Shown here in pieces: positions 45,609 to 59,970 of a DNA stretch of 64,000 nt. A program made the translations under genes and the position numbers. The stretch comes from Pseudoalteromonas luteoviolacea S2607 (lineage in GTDB: Bacteria; Pseudomonadota; Gammaproteobacteria; Enterobacterales; Alteromonadaceae). Location of the stretch: NCBI RefSeq assembly GCF_001625575.1, contig NZ_AUXV01000022.1, positions 1 through 64,000 of the forward strand, in the 5' to 3' direction. Numbering within the stretch: the first letter of the stretch is position 1; every line of letters begins with the position of its first letter. The notes under the pieces were generated by a model that was not told the DNA's origin, searched no databases, and was given only the letters and a program-made list of their open reading frames with translations.

Positions 45609-45625
45609 TTTACGTTTACGTAAAC
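45609..45625. promoter_or_regulatory. Palindromic operator upstream of gltBD (candidate LiuR site)
   Basis: The 17-mer TTTACGTTTACGTAAAC is identical to the one at 11380-11396 upstream of the leucine dehydrogenase gene. It lies about 260 bp before gltB. The remainder of the 426-bp gap (45457-45882) is AT-rich without an ORF that I can support. Confidence 0.6.
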
Positions 45626-45882
45626 TGGCTGGTTGCTTGTGCGTGTTTTGGGTTATTTAACATTTGATACCGGTGTCATTTTGTTTTTGATGTCATATTT
45701 ACCTGCAATATTGCAAGTTATTAAATATTGGTTACAAAAAGGGGTCGTTGAGAAATATTCAAGAGGGTGAATATTTATTCTTTTTTTGATTGACTCACAT
45801 TTGATTCAGCGCTAATTTTGAATATCTGCCAGTAAATCGTCGAAGTCAATCCAGCTGGCAGTAGTAGCAAGGGGAGGGGTCT

Positions 45883-51769
<5,887 letters not shown>

Positions 51770-51817
51770 GTGTTTAGAGTAAATCATCACATGATGTGAG
51801 AATCTATATTACGTAGC

Positions 51818-51850
51818 AAACCCCAATACAAATTTTGTATTGGGGTTTTT
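51818..51850 (+). terminator. Terminator of gltBD
   Basis: A 14-bp perfect stem AAACCCCAATACAA / TTGTATTGGGGTTT with a very small loop, then a T run and TCTTTTTT. It ends the operon. Confidence 0.9.
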
Positions 51851-52011
51851 TCTTTTTTGGCTGTTGGCTCTTAATATCAAACATGTCGGTTCCGATTTAG
51901 ATATTCTTTTTTGCAGATTGAACTGTCCCATAATTGGCATAACTCTTAGTGAGATTAATGTCCTAGAATAGTAAGCAACATGCGTCAATTAGAATTGAAA
52001 ACGAGACAAAT

Positions 52012-52599
52012 ATGAGTATTAAAAATACTGAGCTGACTTATGGCTGTATTGCTAAATGGATCCACTGGACAACAGCAGTTTTGTTCTTAGCGGCTTACAT
52101 ATCAGTCTATTACCGACAATGGTTTACAGAAGTAAAGACTCCAGAAAATTGGAATGCATTGCAGTTACATTTATCGTTTGGTGTATCAATTATGGTTATT
52201 GTTGTGCTGCGTATAGTGTGGCGAGTGATGAATCAATCACCCAAGCTTGAACCAGGCTCTAAGCTTGAACATCTCGCGGCACATCTAGGTCACTTCGTGC
52301 TTTACGCTGTTATGATTATTGCTCCAGTAACAGGTTATATTGGTACAGGCGTCAATACTGAGTTCTTTTTCATGTTTGATATTCCAAAGTTTGAGAGTAC
52401 CGCTATGTTTCAATACATTGTCTCAGATGGTTTAGGACTGACTTTCGCCGAGCTTGAAGAGCCAGTAGACTTTATTCACAAGGAAATACTTGGCGCTTGG
52501 TTGATCTGGATATTGATTGCTGGGCACGCCGGGGCCGCATTTTTTCATCACTATGTGAAAAAAGATAGAACACTATTAAAAATGACTTCCAGCAGGTAA
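52012..52599 (+). CDS. Cytochrome b561-family protein
   Basis: The protein is 195 aa with four membrane helices (about 14-34, 50-70, 90-112 and 155-178). Candidate heme-b histidines are in AKWIHWTTA, LQLHLSFG, LGHFVLYA and IAGHAGAAFFHH. It resembles the CybB/YodB type that transfers electrons between quinol and periplasmic or superoxide partners. It follows the gltBD terminator and has its own upstream region; no other member of its pathway is nearby. It is convergent with recN. Confidence 0.88.
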   Translation: MSIKNTELTYGCIAKWIHWTTAVLFLAAYISVYYRQWFTEVKTPENWNALQLHLSFGVSIMVIVVLRIVWRVMNQSPKLEPGSKLEHLAAHLGHFVLYAVMIIAPVTGYIGTGVNTEFFFMFDIPKFESTAMFQYIVSDGLGLTFAELEEPVDFIHKEILGAWLIWILIAGHAGAAFFHHYVKKDRTLLKMTSSR

Positions 52600-52673
52600 C
52601 CCTTGTCACCTTGTTACAAACACTCAATTGTCATGGCTGCTGTAACAAGGCTTATATCGACGTCTGACTTAGC

Positions 52674-54353
52674 TTAAGCACAGCGCTGAACTGTTAGGAG
52701 CTCTTTTGCGCTTGCACGGGTCGTTTCACTTACGCTGTCGCCTCCAAGTAGTCTTGCTATTTCATCTATTCGCTTATTCTCGTCTAAAGGGACCATCGAG
52801 GTATAAGTTTGATCGTTGTCTACGTCCTTTTTAACGAAAAACTGCTGGTGGCCACTACAGGCAACTTGAGGTAGGTGAGTAACACAAATCACTTGCGTTG
52901 AACCGCCTAGCAAGCGAAGTTGTTTGCCAACTTGCGATGCAGTTGGGCCCGAAATACCAACATCCACTTCATCAAAGATTAGCGTTGGGGTAGTTACTTT
53001 GTTCGCGATGATAACTTGTATTGCTAAGCTAATACGAGAAAGCTCACCACCAGAAGCCACTTTTGCGAGCGGTTGCATTGGCTGCCCGGGGTTAGTAGAT
53101 ACTAAAAAGTCAATGCTATCCATTCCCAACTCATTGGGGCGTCGGTCATTTTCTTTGACTAATTCTATTGCAAAACGGCCATTTTCCATTGATAGCTCAT
53201 GCATGCTTTCGGTGATTAAGGTGTTCAGCTTGTCTGCCGATATCGCTCTACTTTCACTCAATTGATTTGCCGAAATATGATAGGCATGAAGCGCTTCAGC
53301 TATTTCGTGCTCTAAATGGTCTATACGAGCATTGTCGGAGCAAATGCCGTCCAACTCTAACTTCAAGGCTGTGTGATGTGCTGCCAATTGATCAGGTTGT
53401 ATCTGATGTTTTCGCGATAGAGCCATGGCTTGAGTAATGCGCTCTTCTATTTCCTGTAAGCGTAATGGATCTTGCTCGACACTTTCTCCATAACTACGGA
53501 TCTCTCGACAAGCTTCTTCCAATTGTACCGCAGCTTCATTGAGCATCATGCTAATACCCTCCAAAGACTTATCTAAACTGCTGAGTTCACTGAAAGTTTG
53601 TACGCTGTGCTGCAATTGCCCCAATACTGTTTGATCATCCTGCTCGTACAGGCTCATGAGTTCTCTTTGGCAGCTCTCAACGAGCGTTTGTGAGTGGCTT
53701 AATCGGTTGTGCTCAGCCTCTATTTGCTCATATTCTCCTGCTTGTAAGGCAAATTCATCCAGCTCTTCAACTTGATACTCTAACAACTGCTTTTTTGCTG
53801 CTTGGGCCTGCTGTTGTTTTATTAAGTGAGTATGTTCTTTTTGTAGTTTTTGGTAATGGTTATACTGTGCTTTGACTGCACTGAGCAAATTATGGTGGCC
53901 AGCATAAGCATCAAGTAACCCAAGCTGATGTTCGGGTTTAAGTAGTAGTTGGTGTGCATGTTGGCCATGAATTGCGATGAGCATTTGTCCAAGCTCTTTT
54001 AATTGAGCGGCGGTGACTGATGAGCCGTTAATAAAGCTCTTACTGCGGCCATTTCGCGTAATTACTCTGCGCAATATGCAGTTTTGCTCGTCATCATCAA
54101 GCAGTAGTTCAGAAAGGAACTTTTGTGCCTGGGGTAAACTTCGAATATCAAACTGTGCTGAGATTTCAGCTTTACTACTTTGCGGGCGAATAGCGTTGGC
54201 ATCTGCTCGTTCACCAAGACATAGGGATAAGGCGTCAATGGCAATTGATTTACCTGCACCGGTTTCACCAGTGATTGCAGTCATTCCAGTACGCCAATCA
54301 ATGTTTAATTCACTGACAATCGCAAAGTTCTTAATTTGCAAACTCGTAAGCAT
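52674..54353 (-). CDS. recN: DNA repair protein RecN
   Basis: The protein is 559 aa (E. coli 553), an SMC-like ATPase. The Walker A GETGAGKSIAID lies near residue 32. A long coiled-coil region covers about 150-370. The signature and Walker B region has ASGGELSRISLAIQ and LIFDEVDVGISGPTA. It acts in double-strand break repair. Two LexA boxes lie directly at its start, as in E. coli recN, so it should be strongly SOS-induced. Confidence 0.96.
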   Translation of the reverse strand: MLTSLQIKNFAIVSELNIDWRTGMTAITGETGAGKSIAIDALSLCLGERADANAIRPQSSKAEISAQFDIRSLPQAQKFLSELLLDDDEQNCILRRVITRNGRSKSFINGSSVTAAQLKELGQMLIAIHGQHAHQLLLKPEHQLGLLDAYAGHHNLLSAVKAQYNHYQKLQKEHTHLIKQQQAQAAKKQLLEYQVEELDEFALQAGEYEQIEAEHNRLSHSQTLVESCQRELMSLYEQDDQTVLGQLQHSVQTFSELSSLDKSLEGISMMLNEAAVQLEEACREIRSYGESVEQDPLRLQEIEERITQAMALSRKHQIQPDQLAAHHTALKLELDGICSDNARIDHLEHEIAEALHAYHISANQLSESRAISADKLNTLITESMHELSMENGRFAIELVKENDRRPNELGMDSIDFLVSTNPGQPMQPLAKVASGGELSRISLAIQVIIANKVTTPTLIFDEVDVGISGPTASQVGKQLRLLGGSTQVICVTHLPQVACSGHQQFFVKKDVDNDQTYTSMVPLDENKRIDEIARLLGGDSVSETTRASAKELLTVQRCA

Positions 54354-54354
54354 G

Positions 54355-54393
54355 CTGTATATCCAAACAGTATTTTACTGTTAATTTATACAG
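54355..54393 (-). promoter_or_regulatory. Two LexA boxes upstream of recN
   Basis: Box 1 is CTG-N10-CAG at 54355-54370, one base upstream of the start codon. Box 2 is CTG-N10-CAG at 54378-54393. The centres are 23 bp apart. The box at the start codon means LexA would also block early transcript elongation. Pairs of boxes at recN are known from E. coli. Confidence 0.85.
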
Positions 54394-54415
54394 CATTTTT
54401 TAAAAAAGCAACTTT

Positions 54416-55006
54416 TTAATTGGCAATGTCAGCCGTTTGGCGTTGCATAGGAGGATTGTCCAATTCTGATTTTGACTCTTCCGTTTGTGCCTCTTCCTCT
54501 TGAATATCAGAGTCTTGGTCTACAGGATCTGCATCATATGAGTCGGGTGTTTGAATGCGTGAAATCAGTGCAGGCAAAACTTCGGTATAGAAAGCTTTGT
54601 TGTAGGCAATACCAGTAGAAGGCAATTCAGCAGCAAAAAGAAACAATTGCTCGGATAACAGCTCAAGGTTATCGTTGTTTCTGCACTTATTGAGTTCCGA
54701 ACCAATTTGCATGAGTAAGAGTTCACTTACTTTTTCCAGCCTGTCTAGGTTTTCATCATTGTGAGGCTGAACCACGAAAAAATTACTGACGATTGCATTA
54801 AACTTAGGCGCATGTTTAGGCCTAATTAGTTTGCAATCGACATACTCAGATATTTTTCGTTTGTACAGACCTGTAATATCTTTAACGCGCTCATTGAAAA
54901 TGCGTTTCTCGGCATCCCGTGCTTTTTGTCGATTGCTTTCAATAACCATGTAGACGCCAAGGATAGTGATGAGCAACACTATCGACACAATCACTATGTA
55001 AGTCAT
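54416..55006 (-). CDS. Membrane-anchored acidic protein of unknown function
   Basis: The protein is 196 aa. A strong membrane helix covers about 3-22, followed by a charged helix (SNRQKARDAEKRIFNERVKD), a helical middle region, and a very acidic, Q/E/D-rich low-complexity tail (about 150-196). No family recognised. It lies between recN and nadK, in the same orientation, and 23 bp after the recN LexA boxes on the upstream side, so it is transcribed from its own or the nadK promoter. Confidence 0.6.
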   Translation of the reverse strand: MTYIVIVSIVLLITILGVYMVIESNRQKARDAEKRIFNERVKDITGLYKRKISEYVDCKLIRPKHAPKFNAIVSNFFVVQPHNDENLDRLEKVSELLLMQIGSELNKCRNNDNLELLSEQLFLFAAELPSTGIAYNKAFYTEVLPALISRIQTPDSYDADPVDQDSDIQEEEAQTEESKSELDNPPMQRQTADIAN

Positions 55007-55068
55007 GTTGTATTACTTTTCCCTAATATAGAAAATAAATCAGCCCTATTCTGCTTAACAAATTTGCT

Positions 55069-55953
55069 TTAGTAAAGCCTACTGCCCCAATTTAGTTTTT
55101 CTCTAAGAACATGGTAGTAGGAATAGCTTGTAGGATGAATAAGGCGAAGCTTTTGAGATGCTTTTTTGACCACAACTTCGTCACCGGGGAGCAATGCTAA
55201 TACGACATGACTGTCGCAACTAACTTGTAAGCTAGCTGTGTTTTCTGGACTTAATTTCAATTTAATTTGTTTACTAGCATCAACGACCAGAGGACGGCTG
55301 GACAATGTATGCGGAAACATAGGCACTAACGCCACTGCATTTAACTCAGGCGTTAAGATTGGGCCTCCACCTGAGAGAGAGTAGGCGGTCGATCCTGTGG
55401 GGGTGGTGACTATTAAACCGTCAGAACGCTGAGAAAATACAAACTGATCGTCTATAAAGGCTTCAAATTCGATCATATGTGCCACTTTGTCAGCGTGCAG
55501 AACAGCCTCATTGACAGCAAGGTTTGCGCTTTTGAGCTGGGCATGTCTATAAACTTCAACTTCTAAAAGAAAGCGATGTTCTTCGACAAATTTACCACTT
55601 AAGACTTGTTCAAGCTCAGGCTCGAAGTCGTCAGGGTTGAGGTCGGTCAAAAAGCCGAGGTTGCCTCTGTTTACTCCAATTACAGCAACATCGAATCGTG
55701 CGAGTACGCGCGCAGCGCCTAGCATGTTGCCATCACCGCCAACGACGACAGCCAAATCACATTTTTCACCTAACTCGACAAGATCTAAAAGCTGGCTACT
55801 TGCCAGGCCGGTAAGTTGTTTACCCGCGCGGCGTTCGACAAAAACTTCATATCCGAGTGCTTGCAAAAATGTATAAAGGCGATGTAAGGTCTGAGCGGCG
55901 CCGTCGTGGTTTGGTTTTCCGATAAGGCCGATGGTGTTAAATGGAGTGCTCAT
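55069..55953 (-). CDS. nadK: NAD kinase
   Basis: The protein is 294 aa from MSTPFN (ATG at 55953; E. coli 292); an upstream ATG-like start would add 12 residues of no family match. The GGDGN motif is in [16 protein letters not shown], the NE motif in [14 protein letters not shown], and the substrate loop in [16 protein letters not shown]. It phosphorylates NAD to NADP with ATP. It is divergent from hrcA, the usual neighbourhood of recN-nadK-grpE in gammaproteobacteria. Confidence 0.96.
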   Translation of the reverse strand: MSTPFNTIGLIGKPNHDGAAQTLHRLYTFLQALGYEVFVERRAGKQLTGLASSQLLDLVELGEKCDLAVVVGGDGNMLGAARVLARFDVAVIGVNRGNLGFLTDLNPDDFEPELEQVLSGKFVEEHRFLLEVEVYRHAQLKSANLAVNEAVLHADKVAHMIEFEAFIDDQFVFSQRSDGLIVTTPTGSTAYSLSGGGPILTPELNAVALVPMFPHTLSSRPLVVDASKQIKLKLSPENTASLQVSCDSHVVLALLPGDEVVVKKASQKLRLIHPTSYSYYHVLREKLNWGSRLY

Positions 55954-56010
55954 TTTTAACGCAAATCCTTGGTGTTTAAACTTTACCAAGATTATCTTAA
56001 ATTTGAGGCG

Positions 56011-56038
56011 CTTGAAACTTTGAAATTAGCCCCAACAT
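56011..56038 (+). promoter_or_regulatory. Sigma-32 type promoter of the hrcA-like gene
   Basis: CTTGAAA (56011-56017), a 12-bp spacer and CCCCAACAT (56030-56038) match the heat-shock consensus CTTGAAA-N12-16-CCCCATNT. The expected transcription start (about 56044-56047) coincides with the ATG at 56047, so the mRNA might be leaderless. Confidence 0.75.
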
Positions 56039-56046
56039 AAATAATT

Positions 56047-56991
56047 ATGAAATTAAGTGCCCGCGACAAACAAGTTTTTTCAGCTGTGATGAGCCTTTAC
56101 TGTAATGGAGAGGGGGTGCCTGTTGCGTCCAGTAAAATTGCCAAGATGAAAGGGATGGCAATTTGTTCTGCAACTGTACGTAATGCAATGGCACGACTAG
56201 AAAACCAAGGTTTGCTGTTTTCACCGCATACATCCGCTGGACGTGTCCCATCAGATATTGGTATCAAATATTGGCTACAAGAGTATTTTGAATTAGACGA
56301 TATAGCTTCTTATTGGCAGCCGGAACAAGAGCAACTTGTGACATTGGCACATTCGCTTAGTCAGCAATATCAGGTTTGTTGCGTGGTAGGTTTACCGCAA
56401 GTTAGTAGTCAAAAAGTGTTTCGTGTCGAAGTGTTAGACTTTGATAGAAAACACTGGTTGGTATTATTGATTGATAGAGCGGGGCAGTCCCAAAACATCT
56501 GTATTAACAAACCAGCAGACAATTCGGATGAAATACGTTATCAATTTGCATTGTGGATGAATACTGTGTTCAGTCAGCAAACCCTAAAAGAGGGGTTACA
56601 CCGCATGCGAGCAATGGCCAATAGTGCGATGCCCAATTGTCGCGAGTTACTCACACAGTGGACTCGGGAGTTGAGTTTACAGCTTGGGACTGATAACAGT
56701 ATCGTGGTTGGTGAACGACATATCTATAATCGTTTAGAGCAATCTAATGATTTAAGTCTTGGTGTACCATTTTTGCATCAAGTTGAAGACAAATTAGCGT
56801 TTCGCGAAGGCGTGTCAGTATTATTAGGATCTGAAGTGGACGAAGCCAATCTATCTCGCTACGTGATATTGAGCGTCCCTTACTTTGTGGATCAGGAGTA
56901 TCAAAGCCGGTTTTGTGTCGTTTGCCCCGCTGAAGCGCAAATTGAATCAATAATTGAGGAATTTACGCGAATCGAGCAAAAAGACTCTTGA
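56047..56991 (+). CDS. hrcA: HrcA-like heat-shock repressor
   Basis: The protein is 314 aa (HrcA usually 340-350). The N-terminal winged helix covers about 1-70: [17 protein letters not shown], then [19 protein letters not shown] and [18 protein letters not shown], all HrcA signatures. The GAF-like core and C-terminal part are weakly conserved. HrcA binds the CIRCE element in front of heat-shock operons. I found no CIRCE copy before this gene or grpE, so its target here is unknown. It directly precedes grpE, its stop overlapping the grpE promoter. Confidence 0.85.
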   Translation: MKLSARDKQVFSAVMSLYCNGEGVPVASSKIAKMKGMAICSATVRNAMARLENQGLLFSPHTSAGRVPSDIGIKYWLQEYFELDDIASYWQPEQEQLVTLAHSLSQQYQVCCVVGLPQVSSQKVFRVEVLDFDRKHWLVLLIDRAGQSQNICINKPADNSDEIRYQFALWMNTVFSQQTLKEGLHRMRAMANSAMPNCRELLTQWTRELSLQLGTDNSIVVGERHIYNRLEQSNDLSLGVPFLHQVEDKLAFREGVSVLLGSEVDEANLSRYVILSVPYFVDQEYQSRFCVVCPAEAQIESIIEEFTRIEQKDS

Positions 56992-57015
56992 AACTAAAAA
57001 TTCCATCCCCATAAT
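56987..57015 (+). promoter_or_regulatory. Sigma-32 type promoter of grpE
   Basis: CTTGAAA (56987-56993), a 13-bp spacer and CCCCATAAT (57007-57015) form a near-perfect heat-shock promoter. Its -35 box overlaps the hrcA stop codon. It sits about 35 bp before the grpE ATG. Confidence 0.85.
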
Positions 57016-57049
57016 TACGGCAGTTGTAAAGAATCGGAGATACACTTTC

Positions 57050-57658
57050 ATGTCTGAGCAGACAAAAGCACCAGAGCAGGAATTAGAAACTGCACAAGAA
57101 GAAGTAGTAGAACAAGCTGCTGAAGCGCAAACACAAGAAGAAGCGCCACAGGCTGAACAGGCTGAGTTAAGCCCTGAAGAGGAAATTGCTGGTTTATACG
57201 CTGAGCTTGAAGCTGCAAAGCAAACAATTGAAGGTCAAAAAGACGGTGTTGTTCGCGCTGCTGCAGAAGTAGAGAACATGCGTCGCCGTGCAGCGCAAGA
57301 TGTTGAGAAAGCGCACAAGCTCGCACTTAAGAAATTTGCCAACGACCTACTCCCTGTAATCGATAACTTAGAGCGTGCGGTTGAGTTTGCTGATAAAGAG
57401 AATGAAGCAACTAAATCTATCTTAGAAGGCGTTGAAATGACGCTGAAAAGCTTCTCAGATGCATTAAACAAGTACGGTGTGGAAGCGGTAAATCCACAAG
57501 GTGAGGCGTTCTCTCCAGAATTCCACCAAGCAATGTCTATTCAACCAAGTAATGACGTAGCACCGAACACGGTGTTAGCGGTTATGCAAAAAGGTTATAC
57601 GTTAAATGGCCATCTACTTAGACCTGCAATGGTTATGGTTTCAAAGGCCGCTGAGTAA
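57050..57658 (+). CDS. grpE: GrpE nucleotide exchange factor
   Basis: The protein is 202 aa from MSEQTK (ATG at 57050; GGAG 10 nt upstream). The first 50 residues are acidic, E/A/Q-rich and disordered. The GrpE domain follows, with [19 protein letters not shown] on the long helix and [12 protein letters not shown], then [10 protein letters not shown] and [14 protein letters not shown] at the C terminus. It releases ADP from DnaK. DnaK and DnaJ are not adjacent. Confidence 0.96.
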   Translation: MSEQTKAPEQELETAQEEVVEQAAEAQTQEEAPQAEQAELSPEEEIAGLYAELEAAKQTIEGQKDGVVRAAAEVENMRRRAAQDVEKAHKLALKKFANDLLPVIDNLERAVEFADKENEATKSILEGVEMTLKSFSDALNKYGVEAVNPQGEAFSPEFHQAMSIQPSNDVAPNTVLAVMQKGYTLNGHLLRPAMVMVSKAAE

Positions 57659-57673
57659 TCTAGCTTGTTATTG

Positions 57674-57701
57674 AAAAGCCCGCTTTTTAGCGGGCTTTTT
57701 T
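57674..57701 (+). terminator. Terminator after grpE
   Basis: An AAAAGCCCGC / GCGGGCTTTT stem with a TTTTTA loop and a T run, 15 nt after the stop. Confidence 0.9.
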
Positions 57702-57787
57702 GTTATGACTGGTCAAGTTCTAATAATGTAGTTTATTATTTACATATATTCAGCAATAAAATTGCGAGCCAACAATACGTGGGAAGT

Positions 57788-58588
57788 ATGATGAAAAAAG
57801 TAGTAGCGTGTATGTTAGTTGCTTTGACACTGAGTGGTTGTAAAACATCTCCGACAGGTCGAACTCAAATAATGTTGTATCCAGAGCAGCAAATGGATGA
57901 GATGGGAGTAGCGAGTTTTGACCAAATAAAATCAGAACAAGCCATTGAAAGCGAGCAGAGCAGTAACCAATACGTAAGTTGCATCGCAGATGCACTTATT
58001 GCCCAGTTACCAAACAAATATGCGTCTCAAAAATGGGAAGTCGTCGTTTTCAAAGATGACAGCGCCAACGCTTTTGCACTGCCTGGAGGTAAAATTGGGG
58101 TACACACTGGGTTGCTAAAAGTTGCCAAAAACCAACATCAATTAGCAGCTGTTATGGGACATGAAGTAGGCCATGTTATAGCGCAGCATGCAAATGAGCG
58201 CGTATCTCAAAGCAGCTTATTGCAAGCTGGACTGCAAGTTAGTAATGCGGTTATGCAGATGAATAATATTGAGTATCGCAATACAATCATGCAAGGGCTG
58301 GGTGTGGGCGCTCAAGTTGGTATCGCTTTGCCATTTAGTCGCAGCCATGAAACTGAAGCTGATATTATTGGCTTGGAACTGATGGCCAAAGCAGGTTTTA
58401 AACCCATCGGTGCGGTAGAGCTTTGGCAAAATATGGAAAAGCTAGGTGGTGAAAGACCAATGGAATTTTTATCGACCCATCCGTCACCAGACAATAGAAT
58501 CCAGCGATTAAATAACAAAATGCAATCGGCAAACAGCCTGTATCAAGCGGCCAAGCAGAAAGGCTTGAGTCCTAATTGCAAGATCTGA
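57788..58588 (+). CDS. M48-family metallopeptidase lipoprotein (LoiP/YcaL-like)
   Basis: The protein is 266 aa from the ATG at 57788 (a second ATG follows at once; the frame extends upstream without support). The lipoprotein signal ends LTLSGCK. The zinc site is HEVGH (residues 125-129) in AAVMGHEVGHVIAQHANER, with the third ligand in HETEADIIGLEL. It degrades or matures outer-membrane proteins in relatives such as E. coli LoiP. GGGAAG precedes the start closely. It follows the grpE terminator. Confidence 0.92.
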   Translation: MMKKVVACMLVALTLSGCKTSPTGRTQIMLYPEQQMDEMGVASFDQIKSEQAIESEQSSNQYVSCIADALIAQLPNKYASQKWEVVVFKDDSANAFALPGGKIGVHTGLLKVAKNQHQLAAVMGHEVGHVIAQHANERVSQSSLLQAGLQVSNAVMQMNNIEYRNTIMQGLGVGAQVGIALPFSRSHETEADIIGLELMAKAGFKPIGAVELWQNMEKLGGERPMEFLSTHPSPDNRIQRLNNKMQSANSLYQAAKQKGLSPNCKI

Positions 58589-58602
58589 TTGCAGATTACA
58601 AA

Positions 58603-58630
58603 AAGGCAGTACCTCTTCGGTAACTGCCTT
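58603..58630. terminator. Hairpin between M48 lipoprotein and ygjP genes
   Basis: The arms AAGGCAGTACC and GGTAACTGCCTT are complementary with one bulged base; the loop is TCTTC. On the minus strand it is followed by a TTTTT run and so is a good terminator for ygjP; on the plus strand it lacks a T run. Confidence 0.7.
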
Positions 58631-58657
58631 ATGCTCACTATCCAACCAACCTAGGTT

Positions 58658-59170
58658 TTACTGTGTCTTATAAAAGTTGAGTGCCTGCTCGTCTAATACG
58701 ATAAATAGCCTTAGGTCTAGTTCTAACTGATGATAGGCCTGCTCCATGTGGCAACATAAGCTATAAAAAGCTTTGTTGTGATCAGCGTGTTTAAAGTGTG
58801 CAAGTTCATGCACTATTAAAGCACGCAATATGGCTTCAGGAGCGTACTTTAGCTGATTGTTTAGCGCTATATCGTAGCGTGTTTTTAGCTTTTTTCCATG
58901 TACCTTTTGTTGGTGAGTATGAGTACCTAATGTGCCTTTAACCATGTCGGTATGCTTGTTAAAACTGACCGAGTTTAAACGTGGTGTATTTTTTAAATAA
59001 CGCTGTTTTATTTCGGTGCTGTACTGATATAAATCTTGCTGGTTTTGCAGCTGGTGCCCCGCTGGGTACTTACGTCTGAAATACGTTTGCAATTGATTGC
59101 TAGTAATAAGCTGGCGGACTTGATCCTGTAGGTTTTCAGGATAGTGCTGAAAGTATTTCAATTCTTGCAT
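58658..59170 (-). CDS. ygjP: YgjP-type metal-dependent hydrolase (DUF45)
   Basis: The protein is 170 aa from the ATG at 59170 (E. coli YgjP is 167). The HExxH motif is VVHELAH-like, IVHELAHFKHADHNKAFY, His121-His125, with a third histidine in the last helix. LYQYSTEIKQRYL and CCHMEQAYHQLELDLRLF are conserved with YgjP, which has UTP pyrophosphatase or peptidase-like activity in reports. It is divergent from the GFA gene. Confidence 0.93.
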   Translation of the reverse strand: MQELKYFQHYPENLQDQVRQLITSNQLQTYFRRKYPAGHQLQNQQDLYQYSTEIKQRYLKNTPRLNSVSFNKHTDMVKGTLGTHTHQQKVHGKKLKTRYDIALNNQLKYAPEAILRALIVHELAHFKHADHNKAFYSLCCHMEQAYHQLELDLRLFIVLDEQALNFYKTQ

Positions 59171-59238
59171 TGCGGTCTTTTTTTGTAGTCGTTTCTCGCG
59201 TAATCTCTGAGTGGGATTATAACTCAAGGAAAAAGTAT

Positions 59239-59661
59239 ATGTACAAGGCAAGCTGTCTATGTAAAGGGGTGGAGTTAGAAATTCATGGACCAATTGAAAG
59301 CATTATCCATTGTCATTGTTCGTTATGCAGAAAATCAAGTGGCACTGCGTATGCGACCAACGGCTTTATTGCTACCGAAGCTATGAAAATTGTAAAAGGC
59401 GAGCAACTTATCAAATCATACGCCTTTAAGCCTGGCCGGTTGCGTCATTTTTGTAGTAATTGTGCTTCCCCTTTATTTAGCTCAAATACCGATTTGCCTG
59501 AAAAGCTCAGATTACGCTTAGGATTATTGGACTCTGAAATAGAAGAGCGGCCTATGTCTCATAATTTTATAACGTCTAAAGCAAATTGGGATAATTTGGA
59601 TGCAGACTTGCCTAGGTATGATACCTTTGAACCGAGCCGATTGAAGAGTAACTTAAAATAA
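59239..59661 (+). CDS. GFA/CENP-V-fold zinc protein
   Basis: The protein is 140 aa from the ATG at 59239 (AAGGA 7 nt upstream). The zinc ligands are CLCKG near the N terminus, CHCSLCRKSSG (about 28) and CSNC (about 80), the GFA (glutathione-dependent formaldehyde-activating) pattern. The family name comes from an enzyme, but most members have unknown substrates. It is divergent from ygjP. Confidence 0.9.
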   Translation: MYKASCLCKGVELEIHGPIESIIHCHCSLCRKSSGTAYATNGFIATEAMKIVKGEQLIKSYAFKPGRLRHFCSNCASPLFSSNTDLPEKLRLRLGLLDSEIEERPMSHNFITSKANWDNLDADLPRYDTFEPSRLKSNLK

Positions 59662-59667
59662 CGATTG

Positions 59668-59691
59668 AGTGTGAGTGAAAGCACTCACACT
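59668..59691. terminator. Perfect hairpin between GFA gene and the small peptide gene
   Basis: A perfect 10-bp stem AGTGTGAGTG / CACTCACACT with an AAAG loop sits between two convergent genes. No T run follows on either side, so it may be a weak or stabilising hairpin. Confidence 0.55.
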
Positions 59692-59698
59692 GTAGCGC

Positions 59699-59902
59699 TT
59701 ATCTCGTTCCCATTGCACAGCAATCTGATGCTCTAGAGTTACCACCAAAAACCTCTTGATGTGGCAGGTTGCAGCAGTCTGAAGCGCGAGAGTTACCGCC
59801 ACTGCCACCCGCGCCGATAATGTCATTTGTTTGTGCTTTTGGTAAACGAGCTTTATCCAAGGAAAGAGTCTTTACTTGTTTTTTTTGTAGCTTTAGTAAC
59901 AT
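59699..59902 (-). CDS. Orphan RiPP-like precursor peptide with double-glycine leader
   Basis: The peptide is 67 aa from the ATG at 59902, with AAAGGA 8 nt upstream. The N terminus (MLLKLQKKQVKTLSLDKARL, then PKAQTNDIIGAGG) resembles double-glycine leaders of the KKxxKxLSxD type. The core has two copies of GGNSRASDCC, separated by NLPHQEVF, and ends CAMGTR. Repeated cysteine-rich cores after a leader suggest a modified or secreted peptide. No modifying enzyme or transporter lies nearby, so any maturation would use remote genes. The function is unknown. Confidence 0.65.
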   Translation of the reverse strand: MLLKLQKKQVKTLSLDKARLPKAQTNDIIGAGGSGGNSRASDCCNLPHQEVFGGNSRASDCCAMGTR

Positions 59903-59970
59903 GTTTTAATCCTTTATTTATTATTGGTTCCTCTTGTACAGTGCACCACACCATTATTTGTGTCAAATAC

